The position numbers and the translations under genes are program-made. A DNA stretch of 64,000 nucleotides from Silurus meridionalis (Eukaryota; Chordata; Actinopteri; Siluriformes; Siluridae): positions 14,070,500 through 14,134,499 of the forward strand of contig NC_060890.1 in the NCBI RefSeq assembly GCF_014805685.1. The letters are read 5' to 3'. Every line of letters begins with the position of its first letter. Position 1 is the first letter of the stretch. Of the stretch, positions 14,226 to 30,231 are shown in pieces. Under the pieces are notes generated by a model that ran no database searches, had not been told where the DNA came from, and saw nothing but the letters and a program-made list of their open reading frames with translations.

Positions 14226-17200
14226 CCTCCCCGGGACGAGCTAGGGCCTCACACTGCCCTCTCTCTCTCTTTCTCTCTCTCCGTGTTCCTCTCTGCTGCC
14301 TATACACACCAGAATAGAGAAACACAGAAACAACATGAGACAATTAATAGGAAATACTATGACCGTCACGGATTTCCCCTAACAGAAAAAAACTCAGGTA
14401 ACTACCAAATAAATTTTAGACCTTTATTAGCATTTGGAGCAGAAAAGGGAAAAAAAATATTATGCACCGAACAAAAGTAAAGGGCATTTGTTGGTTATAA
14501 GAGGGACAGAAATTCCACAGAAGGGGCCACAGGTTGTTGACTGAAACCCACCCACCCCCTTTCAGTCTCTCACTCTCGGCTCAGTCTCACAGAACAGGAG
14601 GGGTTGGAGGTCATTTCGGTCTTAACTGAAGCACCTATTGTTCTCCAGAGGCATGAAGTACCGCCTCCCATACAAACAGCAGCTGATGAAAACACCTGTT
14701 GCACTGAAACCATTGGAAGAGAGGCCTGTTTCTAAAGAAAGCAGAGACTAGGCCCATCTGCTTTTCCTTTGATTCCATCATTCAGAGACTAAACAAAATG
14801 TTACTTGGACTTGTCAACAGAACATTGACTTTTTACTCTGAGTACTATATGTTACTATTTTTTTTTTTAATTGTACCAAACTAAAAAAAAGCCTGCCTGA
14901 AATCACAACAAAAAGCAGCAAATTATGCAACGGACTATATAATTATAAAACAAAAAATTATAACGCTGTTTACAAAATCTATTTTCCTGGAGTTGCTTTG
15001 TGTACTTCTATTAAAATAAGCAATGATACATCCAATGATACCAATACAAACCATGTGGCTAAATTAAATGGTTATTCCTGTAAGGTGAGCAGAATGATCA
15101 GATAGTTAGGAAAGAGGAAGCATTATCCACACCTTCTTTTTTCCAGGTGACTCAGCTGCTCAGCCACATGATTTTACAGTTATTTGCATTATTAGTTAAA
15201 CACATTTAGTCATCCTTAAGCATGTGTCTACTCCTAGTTCCTGCACTACATCCTCATTCAGTACTGGGGGCAGAATCAGAAGTGGGTGATGGGCCCTGAA
15301 AGAGCGAGCCAGGCATAAAGGGCCTTCATGAACCTTGGTAGACAATGACAGAGTGGGAGGTCTTCTACTTAAGAATAAGCTCAGCCTCTAAAGGAATTTT
15401 ATAAAGCATGGAGTAAAAGACCTAAAGCAGAAGCTGGACAACAACAAAAAAAGAAACTAAATCTTGGGATAAAAGAACATACTGTTGAAGACAAAAATCT
15501 TCTTTTATCATTAAAGCTCTGCATTGGATTTCCCAAACCTGTACACTTATCTGTACATCTTTATAACTGCATCTAAGCCTGGAGGTATTTACTAATGCTT
15601 GGCATTCATGTAGGAGGAAAGCTAAATCAGTGGCAGCAATCTCAGCCATGCAGGGAAAACTAATTACTTGGTATGTTAGTATAGCAGTAGCTGAATAAAC
15701 TCAAGTTTGTGCCACATACAGGGGTGCTAACATTATTTAGCAAAAAATAAATAAAAAATAAAAACAAGCAGGCAGGGAGAAAACCCAGAATTTGACCAGA
15801 AAAGACTAATCATATGTCAGTAAAGAGGAGGTTTCATGCCCAGTATAAAAAGGAGGTTTGTAATTGTAACTGACTATGAGTGAAAATGCTTACACAGCAT
15901 TTACAGTTTGTTGGTTCTTTTGTACAGAATATAGGGGTAACTTTCTTTATTTTCTGATGTGTGCCAAGCAACTGTAAAAAAAGGCATCTGAAGGTGTTCA
16001 CCAATTTACAAAAACAAACTTCGTTTTTTCACCAACAACAGAAGACCGCAGTCCTGCCTTCTTGTTTTTCACAAGACTGATGCACAATTCACAGGTCAAA
16101 GCTCATTTAGATAAGATTGGCATTAAACAGAAGTGAGAACTACCAAAAGCAAATGCACAGCCTTTATGTCCCAGATAAGGCAATACATCTTTATTTTAGA
16201 TTTAAACTGATCTAAGGTAAACACTGGTCAAACATTAATTTAACATTTAAAAACAGAACTAAATATCATGACTGCAATTATACCCGTGAAATAACTTTTA
16301 TAATTCTATAAATTATTCTATAAATAATTTTACTACAAAACACACTAAAAACAAGCAAATGAAAGACCTTAAATAACTCTCTATATATTTTAATCCACAA
16401 AACATGAATCATAGCCATGTGGAGAAAAAAGAACTTTGTGTAAACTAGACCCATCCCAACTTTACTGCTTTGTGCTAAAAACAAGCCCTATTTATTTAGT
16501 GAAGACCAAAGACGACCACCTAACCATTACTGCTGATTATTATTATTATTAGTTATACAGTTTCCATTACAATTCAGGGCTGCTGGTACACAAAATACCT
16601 GAGCAATCCTGACATTCAGAATCAAATATTGAATGTATGACAAGATAATAGAATTTTATAAAACTGTGAGTGACTAAAGGAAGTGTTTTAATGTGAACAG
16701 AGGTGTTACTTCACAGGGCTTACAAAGTATTGACTGTCCCCTACAATACTGACATCACTGCATTCTTGGCATACTACAGCACTGAAGCACTACAAGGAAA
16801 TAAACTGCGAATTGCTCACAATAACGTTGATCTAATATAAGGACAATACTGAATCTGTCACAACATGAAAAGTGATGTCTTTCCAAACCTCAAACTTTAC
16901 TTCCGCCAAATGCACATGAAGCTCCACATTTTCACATATCTCACCTGTTAGTATCATCAATGTCTACAAATCCCATTACAAGATTTATTGCTCAATTTGT
17001 TGTTCAATGGTTCTTCCTGCCTCAATGGTTCACATTCATAAGTCAACCACATTTTTGGTGAAAGCACAGACAACTTTCATGAAAAGACCTGCATAAGCAT
17101 TTTTTTATAATGTATAATCTGCACAATCTTCATGCACCACTATCAACAAAGAAAAACAAACTCCCACAGCAAAAACTACAATTAAAATAATAAAAATAAT

Positions 17201-20200
17201 TTCTCATCCAGTCTTTACTGCTTCTCTAGCTGTTTATAAACTACAATATAGAACAGACTAGTCAACACAATGACTTCCTTATATTTGTAGATCCACAGAG
17301 ATAATCTAAACTATGTATTTGCAGATAGACTAAAGATCTCATTACTTAAAGACACTAGAGCAAATTATGGATAAATTTTTTTAATAATGTAATTTTAGAC
17401 ACAGATTTTTAAGACATATATAACTACATGAAACCCTAAACATTAGCTTTAAGTTAATAAAAAGCAAAGCTAATGATGATTTAATGCTTAATAGTAAAGC
17501 TGTTCATTATTATTATTCACTCTCCTTCGCCATGGGAACTGGTGGGATGCATTATTGTCTGGGATATTTGAAATGCAATCCGCTTGCAGTGTCCTGACTG
17601 AGAACAAACAGACTTAAGTCTTAAATACCTGGCCAAATAAGAGATTCCCAATTTTCTAACAACAAGGCATTTACCTACTGATGATTGTTTACAAAACTCA
17701 AAAAAGGCAAGATTATTGAATGAGAGGTGTGTGCTTTTCGGGTTTGACAAGAATAACGAGCAAACGAGATGTTGTCCTCAGGACACAGGCGATGGGGGAC
17801 TAAACACTGGACGGTTAGATTTATTACAGTACCAGCGGCAGACTGAACTAACAAAATTTACACTGCTTAAACAAAGGCATGGGGAGGGGATGTGGAACTG
17901 TGGAAGCAGGCAACTTCCTCCATTTCTCACAGGCCAGCATGAGACGCTATTCTTAGTGAGGACTCCCTTCACATACATAGCAATCTGTTCAGAAGAACAT
18001 CTAACCGTGGAAGTGCAAATGCCTCGTTTATCCTGTCTTCCTCTCTTTACATCCGCCTCTCAGATAAACAAAAATATGAACAACCACTGGGTGTGGTCCA
18101 AGACCTTCAGTCCCCAGGCTCATCTCCTTCCTGTCTTAACAGAGACATGAGATGAAATGCATGAAGCCACACAAATATTACAAACTAAATATGGAGACAT
18201 CAAGTGTTATTAAAACATGACAGTCATCCAGGATTGAAAAATTTCTATGCATAGACTTAGCACGAAACATACGCTAGCAATTTGTTTTTTTTGGCTAAAC
18301 ATAATAATAAAAACAATTTAATTACCGTCTGGCTAAATATTTTAAAATGTAATAAAAAGAAAACAGATCTTACTGGCATCATTAAGTTGGCCTGGGCTTT
18401 CAGGGGGCATATTTAGCTTTGACTGGTGTAGAAAAAGCGTATGCAGAGTGTGAAAAAAGCATTCTGTGCTCATTTCTGCCTATATGATGGCTGCAACACC
18501 TTCTATCTTAAAGACATTGTCGAATGATCCTAACAAATACTCATTATCTAACTTTAATGAAGCTGCATAAACAGAGGTAAAGATCAACTACTAGGATAAT
18601 TGTTATAATTAAGCCCTAAGATTTGACACTGTACAACACACTGTACAAATGATGTATTCACTCAGGTAGAGCAGCTGTCTAGTTTTGTTTATATATCAGC
18701 AGTCAGTCACTTGATTTGTGAACTGTGAGGGCATACACACAGACACACACTAACACACAGACACACACAAATAGCTTACCTCTAAACAGAATCATTCAAT
18801 TTAGCGGTATTTTGAGCAATTACGTTTTAGCTGTTTTAGATTTGAAATCGTTTTAATTACTGGTTTAAGAGAATAAAAGGATTAAAATGTATTGATTATG
18901 TCAAATTATCTCTAACCAGATAATCTTTCCAAAGAAAACAAAAAAGTGATGTTAATATGTTCACAGAAATGTGCCTATATTCTAACACAACTGAACTGTT
19001 TTTGGATCTGGTAAATGAATTAATAAACAGTTCCAAAGGCTTCACTAGACACAGTCAATAACAAACTAAGTAAATTACCTGTGTTACAATAAATAAGTAG
19101 GTGATTTGAGATATTACCCAACAACAGGTTTCACAAAGTTGTCCAATTCTTGCATAGCTGGGGTCAGTCTAATTGTACCTACACAGAGGTTTGTAATACA
19201 GTGCACAATCACTGGATTGGGCTTAAACACCAGCTTGGCATGAAGGACAAGTAGATTTGATTACATACATATGAATGTCCCTTTGTTTACAAAACTGAAA
19301 TGACTGGGAGATAAGAGCTGTAAGGTCAAGACTATCAACCCTAGATATATGGTGTTTAATCACGGGTATATCTCAGTGTAGGGGACTGAGTAATATCACA
19401 GCATTTAAATCCACTCCGTATGTCTCCATCGTATGATCAACGTGTTCTGGTTTGCATAACGAACGAGCCATAAGAAAACGAAGGGCGACCACAAGGCACC
19501 AAGTAACACGAGCAGGCGGATGTGATCGTCATCTTTGCTGAAAACCTGACCGACCGGTGGAACAGAAACACAGCACAGTACTCCGCCCCCATCCCCACAC
19601 ACACACACTTGCACTACCCACACACACACACCGGCCAGAGCTTGTAACTCACACTGCTGGAGATTCACCTGCTGACAAGGACACACCTCGTTTACACAGA
19701 ACTGTTGCTCAATTTAACACTGTGTAGGCGCAGACTAACGGCGTGTCTCCATAATGCCAATTACACATAAATGAGTAATCTAATTATCTATTCCCACCAC
19801 TGCTAGGTGTCACTAATCTAGTGAGCTAGCTAATGTCAAACAAACCACATGACGAATCAAGGAGTTTGCAATAATACAACTTTCCATACACACACATGGG
19901 TGATTTACTGTAGCTGTCTGAAACAGGGCAACTGTACAGTCAGGAAGCTCTGATTTCTAGATCAGAATGAGGATTTGATATTTCCCCAGGTTGTTCTCAC
20001 TATTACTTGGCTAACCATGACAAGCTCGATCAGACAGCTAAACTAGTAGCTAGCTATATGCTCAAATAGACAGTGTTATATAAAAGCGTTACCGAAAGTT
20101 AGCTAAATATGCTAGCAGCTACGAATGGGCTGAATGGACTGGATCATCAGAGAACACAGAAAAAAAACATTTCCACCAAAACTAATTCGATGTAAAGCTC

Positions 20201-20354
20201 AGTTTTATAAAGCAATACATAAAAGCGCATGGCCAACCGCGTCGCCCTGTTAACTATCAACATTCCAGCGGTAGGAAGCACCTGTAGATCCAGGGCCAAG
20301 TTAGCTAACAGCATGCTAAACTAGGCAACAGTACGGGCCCCATACACAACTCAC
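14226..20354 (-). other. llgl2: llgl2 first intron plus the 5' UTR part of its start exon
   Basis: About 6 kb separates the start exon from the 5' non-coding exon. Just upstream of the ATG is a purine-rich (GA) stretch; a possible acceptor lies near 14302. The rest is AT-rich intron. The only structures seen are one copy of a dispersed repeat at 18417-18539 and short (CA) stretches near 18740 and 19600. Small open frames at 17716-18150 and 19405-19686 show no recognisable protein. Confidence 0.5.
18417..18539 (+). repeat. Dispersed repeat, copy 1 (unidentified family)
   Basis: Shares most positions with 20917-21030 in the same orientation: TTGACTGGTGTAGAAA, GTGTGAAAAAA, TGTGCTCATTTCTGCCTAT and GATCCTAACAAATA occur in the same order. 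I do not recognise the family; it is short and could be a MITE or SINE tail. Confidence 0.6.
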
Positions 20355-20640
20355 CTGATTCCTGTCCCGGCGATGTCCACTGTTTACGGATGTCGAGCCA
20401 GTTTCCAGAGGCTTCTCTTCTTAAAAAAACTCGCCAACAAACTTAGTGCGTCTTGGAGACTAGTTAACAGTTATTTAACGCTATAATCTCTGATAGTTCC
20501 CCCGATGTTAGAACACAACAGTGAAATGTTCATCCAGATTTCACCAAACTACCGCTGCTCCGGCCAAAGCCAGCCAGCTAACTGCCTCCACCTCTGGCTC
20601 CGCCCTGAAGAGCTTCTACTTCCGGGAAAGGGCGCTCACT
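20355..20640 (-). promoter_or_regulatory. llgl2: llgl2 promoter and 5' non-coding exon
   Basis: On the minus strand this segment ends in a good splice donor (AATCAG/GTGAGT at 20355) and has no usable ATG, so it fits a 5' non-coding exon. The upstream edge has a clustered GC-rich core, an ETS-type TTCCGG near 20610 and no TATA box. The segment lies between an AT-rich 6-kb intron and intergenic DNA, as expected for a housekeeping-type promoter. The exact start site is not visible. Confidence 0.5.
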
Positions 20641-20916
20641 AGTATGCCAGTATGCACACTACTCTACTAAACAGTAAGCTTAGTGCGAGCTGCTACAACA
20701 GAGCAGGTGTACTGACTGTGCTGTTCAGCTCACTAATCCAGTGTGCAGAAAAGACCCAGCACTGAAAATAATCACATTTATGTACAGGACTGTCATTTCA
20801 TTCCTTTCCAGATAGATATTATACATCACTATACTATAATAGTATAATCCATAAGTAGTATAATAGTATAATATAGTAACTCAGCTGTAATAGAGTACAG
20901 AAGCTCTTTCTATCTT

Positions 20917-21030
20917 ATTTTGACTGGTGTAGAAACAGCATATGCATCGTGTGAAAAAACACTGTGCTCATTTCTGCCTATAAGATGACACTTTCTGTCA
21001 TAAAGCCATCGTCGAGTGATCCTAACAAAT
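20917..21030 (+). repeat. Dispersed repeat, copy 2
   Basis: Direct-orientation relative of 18417-18539, with small indels and substitutions. The two copies flank the llgl2 5' exon and promoter. Confidence 0.6.
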
Positions 21031-21316
21031 ATTAATTCTGCTACTTTTTCCAACTTCATTTCAAAGGTTTCAAAGTAGTGACCTGCACTCGAATAAACTA
21101 CGATTTACAGGCACAAGCAGCGTAGCGGGAAGAAGCAATAATTGAAAAATAAACCTCTTGTACATTTTACCTGCGGGCGGGAGCGGGACTGAAAAGTCTA
21201 TGCAGGTCTTTAAACCAAAGCAAGGACTCGCCAAGAGGTTCACAATCTTTAATGACCTTCAAGATTACATTCAAAATGTTGAACAGTAGCGTCTTGTTTT
21301 GGGCTATCCAGTGTGT

Positions 21317-21330
21317 CCAACAGGGGGCGC
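21317..21330 (+). promoter_or_regulatory. CTCF-like core motif
   Basis: CCAACAGGGGGCGC fits the vertebrate CTCF core CCASYAGRKGGCR with one mismatch. It lies between the llgl2 promoter and the galk1 3' end, a plausible insulator position. Motif evidence only. Confidence 0.3.
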
Positions 21331-22584
21331 AAGGGAGCAAGTAAAAAAAGGCGAGCCGGTAAGAAAAATGTAATATAATATAAAACTTTGAAGCCTGAAA
21401 TCTCTTTTACTTTAAAATAAACTTAGTGGACCTTCTTACATATTAAATTTGATTACATATGAACTATATGAAATATTAAGTGTTAAAATGTTTTTATTGT
21501 TTCTTATTCTACACTTTCTCCAGACATATAATTTTAAGCTCTAAAACAGGCTAATTACATTAACTCAATAAAATATACACTTGTTAGGGTTGGATGATAA
21601 AATTGAAAATTACAATCTCTTTAGTTAGGCTTCAGGCCCTTGTGGGACCATGGAGCTTACTTAGAGAACCACTGGCATAAAAGTTATTATTAAAGAGTTT
21701 GGGGATTAGGGCAAATGTGTAATTTATATTGGCTAGGGCTGAAAAGATGAAAATAGTAAAAAAAAAAGAAAAAAAAAAAAGAAAGAAAATATATATATGT
21801 TGGCATCAATCAACATGAGTTAGGCATTGTTTTGAAACTACTAAAAATGTCTGATTTCAATGCATGCAAGTCACAGGTTAGCCAGTGTTTTCATTTTAAA
21901 TAAAGGAATTAATGTTGCTCCATGTGATGTTCACTGATTAAGATTATGAGGGTTACTAAAATGTAACAATAGTTAAGGTTATATTCTTTCTAGATTAATC
22001 TGCTAGATATCTGTTTTTAATAATAATAATTTTTAATTCTGCATCATTACTATAGCTGCCAGAACTATTCTTGTATCCTCTTCCTGGTGCCTTTGTGATG
22101 TACCAGGAAGATGGGCTTTTTATTTTCAGTGTGTATCTGTTTTTAAATTGTGCAAGTCATTTTGATTCAAGCTTAAATTGCAAATGAAATGAAATTATAC
22201 TCGGCATCTTCTTGGAGAAAGTGGCCACTTGGGCCATATGATAGTTATCTATGTATCTATCATTTCTGTGGTTACGTATTTTTTTCCTTATTCTTTTTTT
22301 TTTTTTTTTGCCTCGTCTACACAGTGTTTGTCTCCATCTTGTGGACAAATCCTATATTTTGTATACAATACATGAAAATGGTGATGTGCATTTAGTACAA
22401 AAACTTGTTTCAGAATCTTTTAGCAAAAAATAATATTAAATTGAATAATTCTGTTGCTCTTAAACACAAGCACAACTAAATAAAATAACTGTTGAATAGA
22501 AGTTAAAATATTCTACCTAATAATCATACTATGTAATGACTACAGCACAATAAAAGTAGTTATACTGAGTTTGATGGGTTTTTT

Positions 22585-22590
22585 TTTATT
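22585..22590 (-). terminator. galk1: galk1 poly(A) signal
   Basis: AATAAA on the minus strand, about 250 nt downstream of the galk1 stop; position fits, use not proven. Confidence 0.4.
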
Positions 22591-22839
22591 CAGATTATTT
22601 GTTAAGTAAAAAGATGTGACAGCTCCCCATGTTTTTGCAGAGTGTTTTGCAGTCTGCATTGCTTTAATCGGACTTTGAAATACACAAAATGTTTTATCTT
22701 TTCTTAATAATGTCCACCCTTTTTGGAAGGCTTTTCCTACATTTTGGAACAGTAATCAGGACTTTAATGTGGAATATTCGCTGATTAAGAGATATCATTG
22801 CATAATCACATGCCTAAATGTTGAAATGGCCCTTTGCCT

Positions 22840-26665
<3,826 letters not shown>

Positions 26666-29363
26666 TTAACCATCCTCTTTACTATTGCGTCTTCCTTCTT
26701 GTGTAGTTTCAATCTTTCTGGTTAATGGCTCTTTCAGCACCTTTGGAGTTTTAGGCTCTTTTGCAGGCTTTGCGTCTTTCTCATTTCTCTCCTTGACCTC
26801 AGTCTCTGAGTTTTCAGTCTTGTCTCCTTTGACCTTACGCAGTTTCTGCTTGCTCTTGACTGGGGCAGAGAAGGTAAGTGAAGACTTGTTGAACTCCAGA
26901 GGGAAAATCCCCACATCCCCATCGAAGCGATTCTTGGCCACCTGTAGGGATCTGCGTCCAGGACAGGTAACAAGCTTTTTCTCCTGAAGGATAAGCACGT
27001 TATCAGCCTCCTGACTGGCCTGTGAGTAGAAATAGAAAAAAAAAAAACACAATTATGTATCAAAAAGCATCGTATCTATGCATGTAATCTTTTAAAGTTT
27101 AATAGAAATACAGAATAGTGACAATATTGTGTAATAAAAGGGACATTCATGCTGATGTACTAACCTTAGCTGTGCCAAAAATGGATGCTGTCTGAAGATC
27201 TTTGTCATCTTCCTCTTTTCTAGGATGAATAATTATGGTCACATGACAGCTACTGTTTGTTGCAAACTTTCTGAAAGCTGCAATAATGTTGTCCTGCACT
27301 GCAAACCTGGTAAAGTAAAAAATTACATAAATATCACAAACTGTCTTAAAGCACAGGTCATGGCTTTAATAAATGCCTATTAGAATACATTTTTATTACA
27401 CATTATACATGTATAAGGAGATTCACTGATTTGTCTCACTTGTCCACAGACAGGTTCTCCTGCCCCATCATAAACTGTAAGTTGTCGATGATCACATGAC
27501 TGATGTCGTAGAGGTAAACAGCATGCTGCATGGTGTCGAGCACTGTTCTATAGTGGAATGTCAGAATTCAGCTCAAATTGTGAACAGTAAAAAGAGCAGC
27601 TTTCCATGAGAGAAACCAGTTATTTAATGTTCCAGAAAACTTGGATCATTATTTCTGTTTAATCAAATACTCACTTACTTAAGATTCTGTTGTCCATGGA
27701 AGGTCATAAAGTAAAGTGGAAGTTCCTCAAACTTATCAGCCCAGTAGTCGTACTGCTCCAAGTTTTCCTCCAGTCTCTGCATAGCGAACTGGGTCAGGAT
27801 GATTTTTGCCAAACGTACGTTCTTAATCTCAAAGCTGCCCCACAATGTGTTCACACCTTGCATACACAAATCAAGAGCGTATTCACTGATGAAGGTGGTC
27901 TTCCCACTGCCAGTGGGACCTGCAAATATTTAAAGAAAATAATATGTGGTTATTTACACTATATTTTTGTACATCAATTGCAATTGTAATTAATTTGATG
28001 CCATACCTGTGAACACTGTTAGCTCGCCTGTCCGATGGCCTTTTAAGATTCGATTGAGCTCAGGAAACCGGGCCCATTTTATACCTGCCACCTGCTCAAC
28101 GTTAGCTAGCTCTCCAAAAACATCGTCCCTGAGCTGCTTGAAGGACACAATAGACTTGTGGGCAGCAGGAATGGAAGCCTTAACTATACGTGCAAGGTTC
28201 CTGCCTTGCACCAGAGCCGAATTAGGACATGGATGAAAGTCGCCTGGCCGCACAAGAGAACAGCGCTTCAATCCTAGTTTCTTTGAGAAGATCTTTGAAG
28301 CCTCCCAAGCCCGCATATCCCCACCCAACCACAGTGTGATCTTCCTGAATTGTTCAAGGTAAGGAAGAAGTACCGGTGGCAGACAACTGACTCCACGTGG
28401 CAGGGCCAAAGCAGGCAGGCCAGTGGCCTGACTCACTGCCATACTGTCGATCTCACTTCCCGTGAGGACCATCTCTGTTTCCTTCCGTCCTACCAATGGA
28501 AGGCCAAAAAGGTTGTAGTAATTGGATAATTTAGGAATACTAGCTTCTGTATACATCACTTGGCCATTATCTTTAGTAGCAGCAGATAACAGTTTTATGC
28601 CACGCAGGCTCAAGTCTCTTCCACTAAACCAGGGAAAAACAAGACTTTTAGTCGGCTTAAAGAATCTCACTCCAAACTTCTTCAGAGTTGTGTTGTTAAG
28701 CTTAGTGATCTGGAACATAGTTTTGATGAGCTGCAATTCCTCATCGAAGAGATCTGAGAATGCCACGGAGCTGCTCCAAATCCTGTGAACCTCCTTCAGT
28801 TCCATCTCCCTCTGCCCCTGTTCCTCCACGCTCTCGGAGTAGCTCAACAAAACCTCCGGGTTAATTGAAGCTTGTCCCTCTTTTTGAATCACCTCTAGAC
28901 AGTCCTGCAGGTCTTCCCAGCTTCCTTCTACTAGAGTCTCTTTACAGAGAAACTGTCCAGTCATTTTGTCAATAAACATTGTATAGCTGTCTTTCCCAGC
29001 TCCTTCCTGTGATTGTGATTTTGGCTCTACAAAAATACTGCTTGCATGTAAACAGCTATAACCATCGTGAAAGGAAATTCCCTTAGACCGCAGGTACTGC
29101 TTAATGTCCGTCACTGTAATGGGGTGGACAGGAACGTCTATTGAAGACTTCGCATCTCTTTTTAATGTTCTGCAGGGACTGAACAGCGCTGTAGGTTTGG
29201 ATCCTGCATGGAGGCGACACCAAGAAGATCTCTGACCAGGATCCTGCAACAGAGAGCTGTTCACCGGGGCAACGGTGATGTATCTCAGGACCGGACGATG
29301 GTGAAGTCCACGAGGCAGCCCTAAGAGGCAGGCTGTCCTCCTCAGTAAGTGCCTTGCCCACAT
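26666..29363 (-). CDS. twnk: Twinkle mtDNA helicase, 5 exons, 733 aa
   Basis: Hexameric 5'-3' replicative helicase of mitochondrial DNA, working with POLG and mtSSB in the matrix nucleoid (family knowledge). Exons: 28007-29363, 27679-27919, 27440-27547, 27165-27306, 26666-27019 (last acceptor +/-1). The basic N-terminus [19 protein letters not shown] looks like a mitochondrial targeting signal. An inactive primase/TOPRIM half follows, with the motif remnants GSEID (about 302-306) and LWLGGD. The RecA-like helicase domain has Walker [10 protein letters not shown] (453-461), split by intron 1 just after its first base, Walker B VIIDN (551-555) and NRFDGDVG near the end. The protein is longer than human TWNK (684 aa), partly from a Lys/Glu-rich tail. 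It is divergent from mrpl43. Confidence 0.97.
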
Positions 29364-30231
29364 TTACTGCTACTTCACTAAAGCGGACTAACGGAAGAAG
29401 TGCTTTTTGACATGAGAAACACTACGAGCATGATACAGTGCTGATAGACTCCTAACATACCTGTTTATCCTGTAGTCCGCTAATTAACGGACCAGTAAAG
29501 TCTTCCAGGAATACTAAAAGATGCAAGTAATTTAAAAAAAAATAATTGCAGAAAATGTAACACATACTTGTGTTAAACAGCATTAAATCGCTTCACGTTA
29601 AAAAAAATCCTGCAACAACAACACTAAAGTAAAGCACTGCATGGCGCGCGCCAAACGCTTCGCAGACGCACGTTGCTGAACTTTACACGTTTCCCACCCG
29701 TATTCACACAAATCCAGGCTCAATTTGGTCAAGCATCACAGAGATCATTGGGTGAACTCAAGCCGCATCCAAAAGTCAGTAGCCAATCTTATCGCAGAAG
29801 GCGGGATTTGGACAGAATACGGGTTGACAAAAAAGTGACGCCTCCATACGACCTTGGTCTTCACGTTCCAAAATAAGTCCGTGTGATATTCGGCGTCTGG
29901 CGTTAGGGTTCCTCTTATGCAATGGTAAATTACTCTCTTTGTATTTGATACATTGATGTAGCAGAGGTAATATAATTGTGCTATAAATAGTGTTTTGTTT
30001 AGGTCATATTTAATCTATTTAAAAACGTACATTTTAACCACGAATTGGCAATTGTGCGATTTCTTCTCGGGTGATAATAACCGTCGGACCGGCGCACCAA
30101 AAGTGCTCGTGTGTCTGTTGACGGTGTCCTGAACACCAGTTCTAACCATATACCTGAAATCTATAATTTTTTTGCATATAAAGCTTCTGAGTTTAATCTT
30201 TGAATGCTCAGTGTTTTATTAGACGCCGGTC
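29364..30231. promoter_or_regulatory. Shared twnk / mrpl43 divergent promoter region
   Basis: 868 bp separate the two ATGs, head to head. CpG-rich patches lie at about 29640-29690 (including GGCGCGCGCC) and 30040-30120, and no TATA box is seen near either start. The same divergent pair exists in human 10q24, so shared control is likely. A small open frame at 29673-29876 (plus) has no recognisable homology and was not called. Confidence 0.55.

Larger units (their letters stand above)
20641..22584. other. Intergenic llgl2-galk1 region
   Basis: No gene is seen. The region contains the second copy of a dispersed repeat (20917-21030), a CTCF-like core at 21317-21330, A-rich tracts near 21760 and a T-run near 22300. 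Confidence 0.6.

Noticed and set aside
17716..18150. 144-codon open frame on the plus strand in llgl2 intron 1
   Set aside because: No recognisable domain, no splice or promoter context, composition like the surrounding intron; chance open frame until conservation is shown.
19405..19686. 93-codon open frame on the minus strand near the llgl2 5' exon
   Set aside because: Cys/Val-rich translation arises partly from CA/GT repeats; no homology seen. Could hide an alternative first exon but nothing supports it.
29673..29876. 67-codon plus-strand frame between twnk and mrpl43
   Set aside because: Lies in the divergent promoter region, no familiar motif, not joined in frame to mrpl43 exon 1.
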